The notes: a model not told the origin generated them from the letters alone. DNA of 64,000 nt from Dorea_A amylophila (GCF_025567265.1 NZ_JAOQJW010000011.1:1-64000), one strand, 5' to 3'; shown: positions 8,136 to 16,354, counted from the first letter of the stretch. Made by a program: numbers and translations.

Positions 8136-8826
8136 GTATCTTAGGGAAACACGAATGGTTGATTTTTCTAATCCGGCAATTCAAAAACTTATTCAAAATA
8201 TGAAATGGAAGGAAATGGGTGAATTTGAAAGGATTAAGGCAATCTACAACTATGTAAGAGATGATGTTTTATTTGGATATAATATTGATGACGGAATTTC
8301 AGCTTCAAAAGTACTTGCAGATGGTTATGGACAATGTAATACAAAAGGAACTTTATTTATGGCACTTTTACGTGCCTGCAATATTCCATGCAGAGTACAT
8401 GGCTTTACGATTGATAAAAGATTGCAGAAAGGGGCTATGACCGGGTTTGTTTATCGTAATGCTCCAAAAAGTATTTTCCATAGCTGGGTAGAAATTAATT
8501 TCGAAAATCAGTGGTACGAACTGGAAGCTTTCATTTTGGATAAAACCTACATAAAGAAGTTACAGGAACAAAATTCGGAATGTACAGGTGCATTTTGCGG
8601 TTATGGAGTAGCAGTCAAGGATTTCAGAAATCTCATTATTGAGTTTGATAGGAACAATACTTATATTCAGAGCGAGGGAATCAATCAGGATTTTGGTGTT
8701 TATGATTGTCCAGATGAACTGTTGAAGGAACATCATCAAGAAATTTCAGCCTTTAAAGCATTTGCTTATAGACATATTGGAAGACACCTCATGAATCGTA
8801 ATGTCAGGAAGATTAGAGAACGATAG
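8125..8826 (+). CDS. Transglutaminase-like cysteine protease-fold protein
   Basis: 233 residues with the transglutaminase core: the nucleophile Cys in DGYGQCNTKGTL (about residue 72), the His in FHSWVEI (about 120), and an acidic residue in YELEAF. The fold serves as a protease, amidase or crosslinker. There is no signal peptide, so it acts in the cytoplasm. It overlaps the upstream methyltransferase and is followed 40 nt later by another, suggesting a small modification operon. The family often accompanies small-molecule or peptide modification genes, but no substrate can be inferred. Confidence 0.75.
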   Translation: MKDKYLRETRMVDFSNPAIQKLIQNMKWKEMGEFERIKAIYNYVRDDVLFGYNIDDGISASKVLADGYGQCNTKGTLFMALLRACNIPCRVHGFTIDKRLQKGAMTGFVYRNAPKSIFHSWVEINFENQWYELEAFILDKTYIKKLQEQNSECTGAFCGYGVAVKDFRNLIIEFDRNNTYIQSEGINQDFGVYDCPDELLKEHHQEISAFKAFAYRHIGRHLMNRNVRKIRER

Positions 8827-8866
8827 TTTTAAGCTTTTAGAATTAAAATTAAATTTGGAGGGTAAT

Positions 8867-9520
8867 ATGGCAGACAAAATACAAAATGCTTATGAAACAT
8901 CAAAAAATATATATGACGATGTTCTTACGCAAAGAAATATTTTCAGCAAACTGTATATTAAGTTATTTTGGAGTGGCACTGACGATAATGATATAGCACG
9001 AAAAGGTTTATCATATGTTCCTGATGACTTTTCAGGAAATCTTCTTGATGTTCCGGTTGGAACTGCTGTATTTACGGAAAACAAATGGATTTCTCTGAAA
9101 ACTGCACATATTACTTGTATTGATTACAGCATGGATATGCTTGAACAAGCCAGAAAAAGACTTGGTAGTCATGCGCATATCAAATGTATTCAGGGGGATG
9201 TGGGGAACCTGCAAATGGAGAATGAATCTGTTGATACTGTTGTCAGTATGAATGGTTTTCATGCATTTCCTGATAAGCAAAAAGCATTTCATGAAATATG
9301 GCGTGTTTTGAAACCAGGCGGCGATTACATTGCCTGTTTTTATATCAGGGGAAAATCGAAACGGACAGATTGGCTGGTAAAAAATATTCTTGCAAAGAAA
9401 GGGTGGTTTTCTCCACCGTTTCAGACGGAGAAAGAGCTGAGAGATATCCTTCAAAAACTATATAAAGAAACGGATATCCATGTTGACGGTTCTATGGTAT
9501 ATTTCCGTTGTGTGAAGTAA
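8867..9520 (+). CDS. Class I SAM-dependent methyltransferase
   Basis: 217 residues from ATG 8867 behind GGAGGG. Motif I is unusual: NLLDVPVGTAVF replaces the usual Asp-x-Gly-x-Gly. The acid loop CIDYSMDML, the QGDVGNLQ segment and VLKPGGDYIACFYIRG follow, typical of Methyltransf_11 enzymes acting on quinone-like or small-molecule substrates. The first 50 residues form a helical cap that may bind substrate. It is the third gene of the methyltransferase/transglutaminase run. The substrate is unknown. Confidence 0.78.
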   Translation: MADKIQNAYETSKNIYDDVLTQRNIFSKLYIKLFWSGTDDNDIARKGLSYVPDDFSGNLLDVPVGTAVFTENKWISLKTAHITCIDYSMDMLEQARKRLGSHAHIKCIQGDVGNLQMENESVDTVVSMNGFHAFPDKQKAFHEIWRVLKPGGDYIACFYIRGKSKRTDWLVKNILAKKGWFSPPFQTEKELRDILQKLYKETDIHVDGSMVYFRCVK

Positions 9521-9643
9521 TGCAATGATGCTGGATTTATAATAAAGTTTCAGATGTGTGAAAGGAGAAGAAATTTGAATGTAAATGAAATTGCAAGTCT
9601 TGGAAGTAATGTGAAGCCTGTGATTCAGAATGAGAATTGAAGA

Positions 9644-10306
9644 ATGACAGAAAAATATGCCTTACTCTTTTACACTATAAAAATCGTAAGCTTTTCCGCA
9701 TCCACATGGATATCACATATAGCAGCCTATCACATATTGGAGGGTTTAAGGCTCCGCCTGACAGACCGGTTTCTGAAAGCACCATTAGGAGATGTGGAAG
9801 GGCACAGTATTGGTGAAATCAAGAGCATTATGGTAGAAAAAATCGAAAATATGGAACCACCCATTGCTCATATGATTCCGGAAGGAAGCGGACATATCCT
9901 GCTTCCGGTAATCAGCTTTATCGCTTTGCTTACGCTGGACTGGAGAATTGCACGGACTTCTCTTGTAACCGTTCCATTGTCCTTGGTATTTATGACACTT
10001 ACCATGATTATCAGCGGAAAAAGTTTCACTCAGTACGATGAATCCAATGCACATATGAACAGTACTATTGTGGAATACATAGAGGGCATAGAGGTTATTA
10101 AGGCATTTGGCAGGGTAGGAACCTCTTATGAGAAATATGCAAAAGCAATTTTGGATTATAAGAAATTCGTTGTGAAATGGCTGTCTTCTATCTGGATCAC
10201 CATGAAAATGACATTCGCCCTGTTTCCATCGACACTGCTTGGAACTTTGCCTGTGGGACTGTATCTGACGATGCATGGTCAGTTGACCATATTGGATGTA
10301 AATTGA
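9644..10306 (+). pseudogene. Truncated ABC exporter (permease part only)
   Basis: The frame covers the middle of an ABC-type exporter transmembrane domain: RLRLTDRFLKAPLGDVEGHSIG, a membrane pair, EGIEVIKAFGR and further helices. It stops at VN before any ATP-binding domain, and the first helices are missing. A short out-of-place frame (9575-9640, TTG start after AAAGGAG) may be the original N-terminus. The motifs resemble the heterodimeric IrtAB-like siderophore/multidrug exporters common in Clostridia. Lacking Walker A and B it cannot work as a transporter. Confidence 0.65.
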
Positions 10307-10385
10307 CTTTGTTCGTATTTGGAATTATAATTTAAAGATAGAAATATAATTGATCGTGAATTCACTATAATATGGAGATGAAAGC

Positions 10386-10535
10386 ATGGAATATCTTTCA
10401 ATCAGTCAAACAGTTGAAAAATGGGGACTGTCGAAACGACGAGTGCAGGTACTTTGCTCTGAAAATAGGATTCCTGGGGTAATGCGTGTCGGCAGCTATT
10501 GGGCAATTCCGGCAGATGAGATGATGGGAAGTTGA
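10386..10535 (+). CDS. Small winged-helix/excisionase-like DNA-binding protein
   Basis: 49 residues: MEYLSISQTVEKWGLSKRRVQVLC...IPGVMRVGSYWAIPADEMM. This is the MerR/excisionase-type helix-turn-helix found as stand-alone proteins in mobile elements of Firmicutes, which are usually 60-100 residues, so this copy may be C-terminally shortened. GGAGATGAAAGC precedes ATG 10386. Such proteins often sit beside Fic or toxin genes. Here the neighbours are a broken ABC gene and DUF4186. Confidence 0.5.
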   Translation: MEYLSISQTVEKWGLSKRRVQVLCSENRIPGVMRVGSYWAIPADEMMGS

Positions 10536-10604
10536 TAGGATATTATGAGAAACATGGATATCGAAATTCAGAGACTATGAAACAATACGATTTATGGTGA
10601 TGAT

Positions 10605-10973
10605 ATGACGAAGGATGAATGGTACAAGCAGTTATTTGAGCGACTGGACAATTCCAAGTTCCGAAGCAGTTTCCATCTAAAGCAGAAAGATATTGATTAC
10701 ATAAACGAAAAAGGACTGGAGAGAATCAGACAACATGCAGAGGATTTTATCTCAAAAAGAGAAGCTCCGGCATATATAGCAAATGATGGCAAGCAGACAC
10801 CAATGCGTGGTCACCCGGTATTTATTGCCCAGCATGCAACTGCAACATGTTGCAGAGAGTGCATCCGGAAGTGGCATAAAATGCAACCGGGAAAAGAACT
10901 AAGCCAAGTGCAGCAGGAATATCTTGTAGATGTAATTATGACATGGATTCAAAAAGAAATGGAGAGGCACTAG
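10605..10973 (+). CDS. DUF4186 family protein
   Basis: 122 residues matching the DUF4186 pattern as I remember it: FRSSFHLK near the N-terminus, RGHPVFIAQHATATCCRECIRKWH in the centre, and a DVIMTWI end. The conserved His, Cys and Arg residues (HPVFIAQHATATCCRxC) suggest a metal or nucleic-acid binding centre, but no biochemical role is known. GTGATGATATG precedes the start. The TAG stop overlaps the GTG start of the next gene, so the two are translationally coupled. Confidence 0.75.
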   Translation: MTKDEWYKQLFERLDNSKFRSSFHLKQKDIDYINEKGLERIRQHAEDFISKREAPAYIANDGKQTPMRGHPVFIAQHATATCCRECIRKWHKMQPGKELSQVQQEYLVDVIMTWIQKEMERH

Positions 10974-11467
10974 TGCAGATATTTGTAGATGCAGATGCAT
11001 GTCCGGTAGTAGGTATTATCGAGACAATAGCAGAGAAATATAATATTCCAACTACATTGCTGTGTGATACGAATCATATTTTGTATTCTAATTATAGCAA
11101 AGTGATTGTAGTAGGGGCAGGAGCAGATGCAGTAGATTATAAACTGATCAGTATCTGCCATAAAGGAGATATTGTCGTATCACAGGACTATGGTGTAGCT
11201 GCAATGGCACTGGGAAAAGGTGCATATGCCATTCATCAATCGGGTAAATGGTACACGAATAACAATATTGATCAGATGCTCATGGAACGTCATTTGAATA
11301 AAAAAGCCAGAAGAAGTTCCCATAAGAATCATATCAAGGGACCGAAAAAACGAACAGAAGAAGATGATGTAAGGTTTGCACAGTCTTTTGAAAAAATGCT
11401 CATGATGGTACAGGAGAAATTTCAAAAGAATACTAAAACAATGGAGACAGGGGAGATGCAGTTATGA
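10973..11467 (+). CDS. YaiI/YqxD family protein (UPF0178, DUF188)
   Basis: 164 residues starting at GTG 10973, which overlaps the previous TAG and has GGAGAGG upstream. The opening IFVDADACPV is the family hallmark. The SQDYGVAAMALGKGAYAIHQSGKWYT block and the LNKKARR segment also match. The fold is PIN-like with conserved acidic residues (DADACP, SQDYG), which suggests nuclease activity, but no substrate is proven. The stop overlaps the next start as ATGA. Confidence 0.85.
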   Translation: MQIFVDADACPVVGIIETIAEKYNIPTTLLCDTNHILYSNYSKVIVVGAGADAVDYKLISICHKGDIVVSQDYGVAAMALGKGAYAIHQSGKWYTNNNIDQMLMERHLNKKARRSSHKNHIKGPKKRTEEDDVRFAQSFEKMLMMVQEKFQKNTKTMETGEMQL

Positions 11468-11826
11468 GAACATTAGGAAATATTCTCTGGTTTATATTTG
11501 GAGGAGTGTTAGGTGGACTGGCATGGATTTTTGCGGGATGCATATGGTGTATTACGATTATTGGAATCCCAGTGGGACTGCAATGTTTCAAATTTGCATC
11601 TCTAGCATTCTGGCCTTTTGGAAAAGAAATTGTATATGAAAATGGAATGTTCTCATTTTTGGTGAATTTAATTTGGATCCTGTTCTTTGGCTGGGAAATG
11701 GCATTGGGGAATCTGATAATTGGTTTTCTTTGGTGCATTACGATTGTTGGAATTCCATTTGGGAAGCAGTTTTTTAAAATGGCAAGACTTTCTTTCATGC
11801 CATTTGGTGCAAGTATGATAGGGTAG
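11464..11826 (+). CDS. YccF-type inner-membrane protein (DUF307)
   Basis: 120 residues forming two copies of one unit: NILWFIFGG...WCITIIGIPVGLQCFKFASLAFWPFG and NLIWILFFG...WCITIVGIPFGKQFFKMARLSFMPFG. This internal duplication is the YccF signature. Each unit has a hydrophobic hairpin. The function is unknown. It is coupled to the YaiI gene by a four-base overlap and followed by a terminator. Confidence 0.85.
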   Translation: MRTLGNILWFIFGGVLGGLAWIFAGCIWCITIIGIPVGLQCFKFASLAFWPFGKEIVYENGMFSFLVNLIWILFFGWEMALGNLIIGFLWCITIVGIPFGKQFFKMARLSFMPFGASMIG

Positions 11827-11856
11827 AGCAATAAAACAGATTAAATGGAAAAGCAA

Positions 11857-11886
11857 GAGGCACCGTTAAGTAGGTACCTCTTCTTT
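11857..11886 (+). terminator. Terminator after yccF-like gene
   Basis: GAGGCACC and GGTACCTC pair with one mismatch, followed by TTCTTTT. Confidence 0.5.
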
Positions 11887-11887
11887 T

Positions 11888-11960
11888 GTGCACCTTGCGG
11901 CGCACGTTTCGAATGGGTGAAAGTCCCTAATCCGCCCTAGTAGACAGCTTAACAAACAAC
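11888..11960 (+). mobile_element. 5' fragment of a group II intron
   Basis: The segment starts GTGC and contains GAATGGGTGAAAGTCCC, which resembles the domain I sequence of bacterial group II introns, followed by AATCCGCCCTAGTAG. No intron-encoded reverse transcriptase and no domain V follow. It is a leftover stub abutting ParA debris. Confidence 0.4.
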
Positions 11961-11977
11961 TGAAAATTGGAGGTATA

Positions 11978-12175
11978 TTGATCACAATGGTGGATAACCG
12001 AACGAACTATGTAAGAGATATATCTGATTTGATTCTTGATACATATGGAAACCAGATTAAGATTTTTCCACAAAGTATTCCATTTTCAGTACGAGCAGCT
12101 GAGATCAGTGCAGAAGAAATCAGCATATTTGAGCATGATCCAAAAGGAAAAGTAGCGGCTCATATTGGCAGATGA
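11978..12175 (+). pseudogene. C-terminal fragment of a ParA-like ATPase
   Basis: The frame reads MVDNRTNYVRDISDLILDTYG, then IPFSVRAAEISAEEISIFEHDPKGKVAA. This is the C-terminal third of ParA/Soj proteins carried by conjugative elements of gut Firmicutes. The Walker motifs are absent. A ParB-like start follows 18 nt later, preserving the parA-parB order. Confidence 0.55.
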
Positions 12176-12193
12176 CACAGGAGGTGCTTTTAG

Positions 12194-12331
12194 ATGAAAG
12201 GTAAAAGTGCATCGAAGATAAAACTGACATCCTATGATGAATTAGTTGGTGGAGGAGAAGAAACGAACGATATCCAACAGGTTGCACTTGAGCATTTACA
12301 TTCTTTCGAGAACCATCCATTTCAAGAATAA
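12194..12331 (+). pseudogene. N-terminal fragment of a ParB-like protein
   Basis: 45 residues from ATG 12194 (behind AGGAGG): KIKLTSYDELVGG...LEHLHSFENHPFQE. This matches the entry into the ParB nuclease domain of conjugative-element ParB proteins (the pattern L..FxNHPFxV). It stops exactly there, so the nuclease-like and helix-turn-helix parts are lost. Confidence 0.5.
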
Positions 12332-12386
12332 TTATATCGTAGGAGATACTGATAATTTCCGTTATTTGGAAGAGGAAGACAGATAA

Positions 12387-12671
12387 GAATACGAACATGG
12401 TAAAACCTACTATTCACCAGTCAGTTTAAATATTGATTTGATCTTAAGTGATGAACAGTTAAAAAATGGTTGGGATACTGATTATTTGGGTATGTATGAA
12501 AGTATGGAAGAATATCAGTCAGCGCAAGGATATAAGGTTAATCTGATACAAGATAATAATGGTGACGAGAAATTAAATGAGGGAGTTGTTTCAGAAAAAA
12601 TTGCAGTATTTGTTTCAAACGGAATAAGATATACGTTAAAAGGGCGTGTATCAGTTGATACAATGAAATAA
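12387..12671 (+). pseudogene. Fragment of a conjugative-element protein
   Basis: The frame is open from a TAA at 12384. It runs TYYSPVSLNIDLILSDEQLKNGWDTDYLGMYESMEEY...GRVSVDTMK. The same frame before the stop reads DNFRYLEEEDR. There is no ribosome site. It looks like the tail of an accessory protein of the same lost element as the ParA and ParB pieces. I do not recognise the family. Confidence 0.35.
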
Positions 12672-12700
12672 ATTTATTAAATATTCTAAAATGTGAAGAG

Positions 12701-12733
12701 GGTATATCTGCTGAAATGGATATACCTTCTTTT
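12701..12733 (+). terminator. Terminator before RhuM-Fic gene
   Basis: GGTATATC and GATATACC form a perfect 8-bp stem, followed by TTCTTTTTGGG. Confidence 0.6.
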
Positions 12734-12836
12734 TGGGTAATTAAGTTGAGGCTAAAGGATGGACTGAATCTAAAAAGTACAGTAAAATCTACATTAGAAA
12801 TGTTATCGGGAAATATTCGTGGAGGGGAACTAAAGG

Positions 12837-13766
12837 ATGAAGAATGAAATTGTATTATTTACAGATGGTGATGTTAATATAGAAGTTCAAATCAATCCTG
12901 AGCAGGAGACAGTTTGGCTGACGCAAAAACAAATGGAAGTGTTGTTTGATGTTAAGCACGCTACAGTAAGCGAACATATTTCAAATATTCTTGTTTCAGG
13001 AGAACTGGATGAGACTTCTGTCGGTTTTTCCGACAGAAGTACAGGGGGACGAAAACCCAAAATTTATAATTTGGATATGATTTTGTCTGTCGGATATCGA
13101 GTTAATTCTAAAAGAGGTATAGCTTTCAGAAAATGGGCAAATAATGTTCTTAAACAGTTTATTTTGAAAGGCTATGCAATCAATGAAAAGCGTCTTCAGG
13201 CGCTTAAGAAAACAGTTGATATTCAGTCAAGGATGCTTGCAGATGCACTTGATATAGAGGAGAAAGATGTGCTCAGAGCTGTGAATGAATACACAGATGC
13301 ATTGATTCTTCTGGATCAATATGACCACCAGGCATTAAGTAAGCCAAAGGGAAGTACTCCAGTATACCGCATTACTTATGAAGAGTGTGTTCAGATGGTT
13401 GGTCAGATGAAGGATTCTTTTGAAACAGATGTATTTGGTGTAGAAAAAGAGGCTGGTAAGGTACAAGGAATTATTGCCGCAGTTTACCAGAGTGTATTCG
13501 GACAGGATGCGTATCCATCCTTGGAAGAGAAAGCGGCGAATCTATTGTATTTTATGATAAAAGATCATCCATATGCAGATGGTTGTAAAAGAATTGCCGC
13601 ATCACTGTTCTTGGAATTTTTAGACAAGAACAATGCGTTGTTCTTGGATGGAGAGAAGAGACTCAGTGATGGAACGTTAGTAGCAATTACATTGATGATT
13701 GCAGAATCAAAACCAGAAGAAAAAGATGTGATGGTAAAACTGATAATGAATCTATTGAAATTATAG
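12837..13766 (+). CDS. RhuM-family virulence protein with Fic/Doc domain
   Basis: 309 residues behind GAGGGGAAC. Residues 1-120 are the RhuM region (VWLTQKQMEVLFDVKHATVSEHISNI, GGRKPKIYNLDMILSVGYRVNSKRG), which carries a DNA-binding helix-turn-helix. Residues 150-309 are a Fic/Doc fold with the active-site loop HPYADGCKR. The usual HPFxxGNKR Asn/Gly position is a Cys here; the catalytic His and the Arg are kept. Fic domains transfer AMP or other phosphate groups to target proteins. The layout suggests an autoregulated single-gene toxin. No separate antitoxin lies next to it. Confidence 0.8.
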   Translation: MKNEIVLFTDGDVNIEVQINPEQETVWLTQKQMEVLFDVKHATVSEHISNILVSGELDETSVGFSDRSTGGRKPKIYNLDMILSVGYRVNSKRGIAFRKWANNVLKQFILKGYAINEKRLQALKKTVDIQSRMLADALDIEEKDVLRAVNEYTDALILLDQYDHQALSKPKGSTPVYRITYEECVQMVGQMKDSFETDVFGVEKEAGKVQGIIAAVYQSVFGQDAYPSLEEKAANLLYFMIKDHPYADGCKRIAASLFLEFLDKNNALFLDGEKRLSDGTLVAITLMIAESKPEEKDVMVKLIMNLLKL

Positions 13767-14192
13767 TGGCATTGCATCGCTTTTATATTACAACAGTATA
13801 TAATGAGATGAACTAACCTTGTGCCCACTGGGCACGAAGTTGGTTCAGTCACTATGGTGTCAGGAGAAATCCTGTAGCAAGTGGGGAATGGTTCGACTCC
13901 ATTCCTCATTTTTTCGTGCAGAAAAACTATTCATGATAATATTTTGTCTTTCCACCAAGAAGAATTTGTGCAAAATGAATTTACAGACAGAGACGAGCTT
14001 CGATGTTTCTTGCTGGCAGTGTCTGGAATATATAGGATACAGTAATAAAAACTGTAAAGTTGTATATGAATCCGCTATATAAGCTCTTTATTTTATCTGG
14101 CAAACTCGGCTTAAAAAATCATATTCTACCTTCGAGGGGTATGCTTTTCTTCTCAAATAGAGTACGATTAATATAAGAAGGAGGTGCGATGG
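13767..14192. other. Intergenic region holding structured repeat copy 1
   Basis: 426 nt without a credible protein gene. It carries a TATAAT box (13799-13804), the first 66-nt structured repeat, a T-arm-like hairpin with a T-run, and the ribosome site of the XRE gene. An open frame at 13819-14082 runs across the hairpins and does not look like protein. Confidence 0.5.
13809..13911 (+). ncRNA. Candidate structured RNA, copy 1
   Basis: A 66-nt unit (13809-13874) recurs at 15270 with three mismatches. It folds into CCxACCTTGTGCCC/GGGCACGAAGTTGG (GTGCCC-ACT-GGGCAC core) and CAGGA-GAAA-TCCTG, a GNRA-capped hairpin. Copy 1 then continues into a third hairpin, GGAATGG-TTCGACT-CCATTCC, whose loop looks like a tRNA T-loop, followed by CTCATTTTTT as a terminator. 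A TATAAT box ends 5 nt before the repeat, so a transcript of about 100 nt is plausible. I do not recognise the family. Confidence 0.45.
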
Positions 14193-15089
14193 ATGGATCT
14201 TATCAAAATCGGAAAATACATTGCAGGCAAGCGAAAGTCCCTGGGGATGACACAAAAGCAACTGGCAGAAAAATTAGGTATGAGTGATAAGTCTGTTTCT
14301 AAATGGGAGCGAGGAGTTTGCCTTCCGGATGTATCTGTTTATAAAGAACTTTGTTCGATTCTTGGTATTAGTCTCAACGAGTTTCTGGCAGGAGAAGATA
14401 TAGTCCAAGAGAACATGATTCAGAAGTCAGAAACAAATATTATTGAAGTGATCCGAGACAATATAAATAAACAGAAATGCCTGAAGGTTATGAAATGTAT
14501 ATTATTAGTTATAGCTATTTGTGCAGTATCAATAATCGGATTTACCATATACCGTTTGAAAAAACCGCAGAATTTCATTGCGCCTCTTGCAGAGGATAGT
14601 ATAGAAATGCAGACGGCAAAACTGCTTGCTGGACCGGATGGAGCATTCATCTACAAGTTTATCACAACGGATGAATATAAAAAACTCAGATTACATATTC
14701 ACCGATATGAATCAGGAAGATTAAGTAATCAGGACAAAGTTGAAATAGGATTTGAAGATATTGGTTCACCAAAAAGTGGTGAAATCGTAATGGTGCCTGA
14801 TTTTGACAATTATGTAATTAAACTAATTATTTCTGGAGATGGTAGTAAGTTGTCAACCGAAATTCCTATTTTAGAAAATGTAGAAGATAGAGAATACTAT
14901 GGTAGATCCGCAACTGAAATACAAAATATCGTAGATATCCGATATAATAAGCAGCAGCCACTTATTGCCTTTCTTTATGATGATGAAACAATGAGTGTTC
15001 CGGCTTTAGATGATCTTGTAAATAGCCAAACAGAGTTTATTTCAAATAACGATTATGTGTATTATGTGGCATTTGAGTTTTGTAAGTAA
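14193..15089 (+). CDS. XRE-family regulator with membrane anchor
   Basis: 298 residues from ATG 14193 behind AAGGAGG. Residues 1-65 are a canonical Cro/CI domain (RKSLGMTQKQLAEKLGMSDKSVSKWERGVCLPD). One membrane helix follows at about 97-116 (CILLVIAICAVSIIGFTIY). The last 170 residues lie outside the membrane and match nothing I know. Such proteins usually sense an extracellular signal and control adjacent genes. The next gene is a tiny membrane protein 24 nt on. The pair is bracketed by the two copies of the structured repeat. Confidence 0.75.
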   Translation: MDLIKIGKYIAGKRKSLGMTQKQLAEKLGMSDKSVSKWERGVCLPDVSVYKELCSILGISLNEFLAGEDIVQENMIQKSETNIIEVIRDNINKQKCLKVMKCILLVIAICAVSIIGFTIYRLKKPQNFIAPLAEDSIEMQTAKLLAGPDGAFIYKFITTDEYKKLRLHIHRYESGRLSNQDKVEIGFEDIGSPKSGEIVMVPDFDNYVIKLIISGDGSKLSTEIPILENVEDREYYGRSATEIQNIVDIRYNKQQPLIAFLYDDETMSVPALDDLVNSQTEFISNNDYVYYVAFEFCK

Positions 15090-15113
15090 TAGACACATAC
15101 ATACGGAGAAGTA

Positions 15114-15269
15114 ATGACAATAATGGCTCTGACCAGGGGGATATGGAGCAACGATTATTTTGCGGTTAGTTCTTTGATTTGCATGGTTATGGCTATTTAT
15201 TCAGGACATAAAATGCTTTCTGGGAAAAAGAAAACCAAGAAAGAATTGGCGAATGCAGAAAATGAATAA
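15114..15269 (+). CDS. Small single-pass membrane protein
   Basis: 51 residues from ATG 15114 behind ACGGAGAAGTA. It has a hydrophobic segment (YFAVSSLICMVMAIYSG) and a basic tail GKKKTKKELANAENE. It ends one base before the second structured repeat. It is probably co-transcribed with the membrane XRE regulator and could be its partner or target. Confidence 0.4.
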   Translation: MTIMALTRGIWSNDYFAVSSLICMVMAIYSGHKMLSGKKKTKKELANAENE

Positions 15270-15347
15270 TGAACCAACCTTGTGCCCACTGGGCACGAAG
15301 TTGGCACAGTCACTATGGTGTCAGGAGAAATCCTGGCATCTTTTTTA
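15270..15347 (+). ncRNA. Candidate structured RNA, copy 2
   Basis: The 66-nt repeat (15270-15335) keeps both hairpins. Here the GAAA-capped stem extends to 9 bp (GTGTCAGGA-GAAA-TCCTGGCAT, with wobbles) and runs directly into CTTTTTT, so this copy ends as an intrinsic terminator. The differences from copy 1 are a single change in the first stem and a TT-to-CA swap between the hairpins. Confidence 0.4.
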
Positions 15348-15500
15348 TGTCTTTTTACACTTTAAAAAATAATTTAAAAAAATTTCTAAAATCATGTCCT
15401 ATAAGGTGAATGACCGTCAGTATGATTAATATAATTTCGTGATCCACGGTTAGGCTTTTTGATATTTTTCCTTACAATGTTTGGGAATATGGTATTTCAT

Positions 15501-15540
15501 AAAAGGCATATGTCAAAAATATTATTGACATATGCCTTTT
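15501..15540 (+). promoter_or_regulatory. Long inverted-repeat operator upstream of DUF134/NifX gene
   Basis: AAAAGGCATATGTCAA (15501-15516) and TTGACATATGCCTTTT (15525-15540) are exact 16-nt inverted arms with 8 nt between. The right arm contains the -35 box of the promoter. No T-run follows, so it reads as a protein-binding site, probably for the DUF134 head of the protein it precedes. Confidence 0.65.
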
Positions 15541-15553
15541 ATAAGGCTATTAT
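15525..15553 (+). promoter_or_regulatory. Promoter of DUF134/NifX gene
   Basis: TTGACA, 17-nt spacer, TATTAT. The -35 box lies inside the inverted repeat, so operator binding would block the polymerase. Confidence 0.65.
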
Positions 15554-15580
15554 ATAAGAAAAGCGAGAAAGGAGCAGTTT

Positions 15581-16354
15581 ATGCCGAGACCAGTAAAATG
15601 CAGAAAAGTCTGTCATTTTCCCCAAATTTTAGAATTCCTTCCGGCAGGTGATACGGAGAAAAAAGCACCCATTGTTCTGACAGTAGATGAGTATGAGACA
15701 ATTCGTCTTTTGGACAAGAATGGTTATAGTCAGGAGCAGTGTGCAGTATCTATGCAGATTGCAAGAACAACGGTTCAACGAATTTATGAGATTGCCAGGA
15801 AGAAAATAGCAGATGCACTCATTGATGGACATCCACTTAGAATCGAGGGTGGGGATTTCAGAATTTGTGATGGTCAGAGCAGCAACTGTAGATTTGGAGG
15901 CTGTTACAAACAGGAAATTTACAAAAAATATGCAGAAGAAAAAGGAGAAGGTATCATGAGAATAGCAGTAACATATGAAAATGGACAGATTTTCCAGCAC
16001 TTTGGACACACAGAGACATTTAAGATTTACGATGTAGAGGAAGGAAAAGTAGTACATTCAGAAGTAGTAGATACGAATGGAAGCGGACATGGCGCATTGG
16101 CAGGAGTTCTTAATGCATTGAACGCAGATGTTTTGATCTGTGGCGGAATCGGAGGCGGTGCACAGACAGCGTTAGCGGCAGCCGGTATTAAGCTTTTCGG
16201 AGGAGTTTCCGGAGATGCGGATAAAGCAGTAGAAGCTTTTATCAATGAAACACTTGATTATAATCCGGATGTTAAGTGTTCTCACCATGAGCATAACCAC
16301 GGGGAAGGACATACATGTGGCGAGCATGGATGTGGAAGCCATAGCTGTCATTAA
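15581..16354 (+). CDS. DUF134 / dinitrogenase iron-molybdenum cofactor-like fusion protein
   Basis: 257 residues. Residues 1-110 are a DUF134 domain (MPRPVKCRKVC, VDEYETIRLLD, IARTTVQRIYEIARKK helix-turn-helix). Residues 125-225 are a NifX/NifB-like fold (IAVTYENGQIFQHFGHTETF, ADVLICGGIGGGAQTALAAAGI). The tail is rich in His and Cys (HHEHNHGEGHTCGEHGCGSHSCH) and surely binds metal. No nitrogenase genes are near; in gut Firmicutes these proteins occur widely without nitrogen fixation. The fused helix-turn-helix and the operator point to metal- or cofactor-linked autoregulation. Confidence 0.85.
   Translation: MPRPVKCRKVCHFPQILEFLPAGDTEKKAPIVLTVDEYETIRLLDKNGYSQEQCAVSMQIARTTVQRIYEIARKKIADALIDGHPLRIEGGDFRICDGQSSNCRFGGCYKQEIYKKYAEEKGEGIMRIAVTYENGQIFQHFGHTETFKIYDVEEGKVVHSEVVDTNGSGHGALAGVLNALNADVLICGGIGGGAQTALAAAGIKLFGGVSGDADKAVEAFINETLDYNPDVKCSHHEHNHGEGHTCGEHGCGSHSCH

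Noticed and set aside
9785..10276. 163-residue minus-strand frame opposite the ABC remnant
   Set aside because: Composition is that of an antisense shadow and no start signal is present.
13875..13915. tRNA-like 3' end (GGAATGG-TTCGACT-CCATTCC with CCTCA)
   Set aside because: Only the T-arm-like hairpin is present; no acceptor partner, D-arm or anticodon arm can be built upstream. A terminator hairpin explains it better.
13819..14082. 87-residue open frame across the first structured repeat
   Set aside because: It covers hairpins and a T-run, has no ribosome site and no protein-like pattern.
15581..16354. Evidence for nitrogen fixation
   Set aside because: The NifX-like domain is fused to DUF134 and no nif structural or assembly genes are present.
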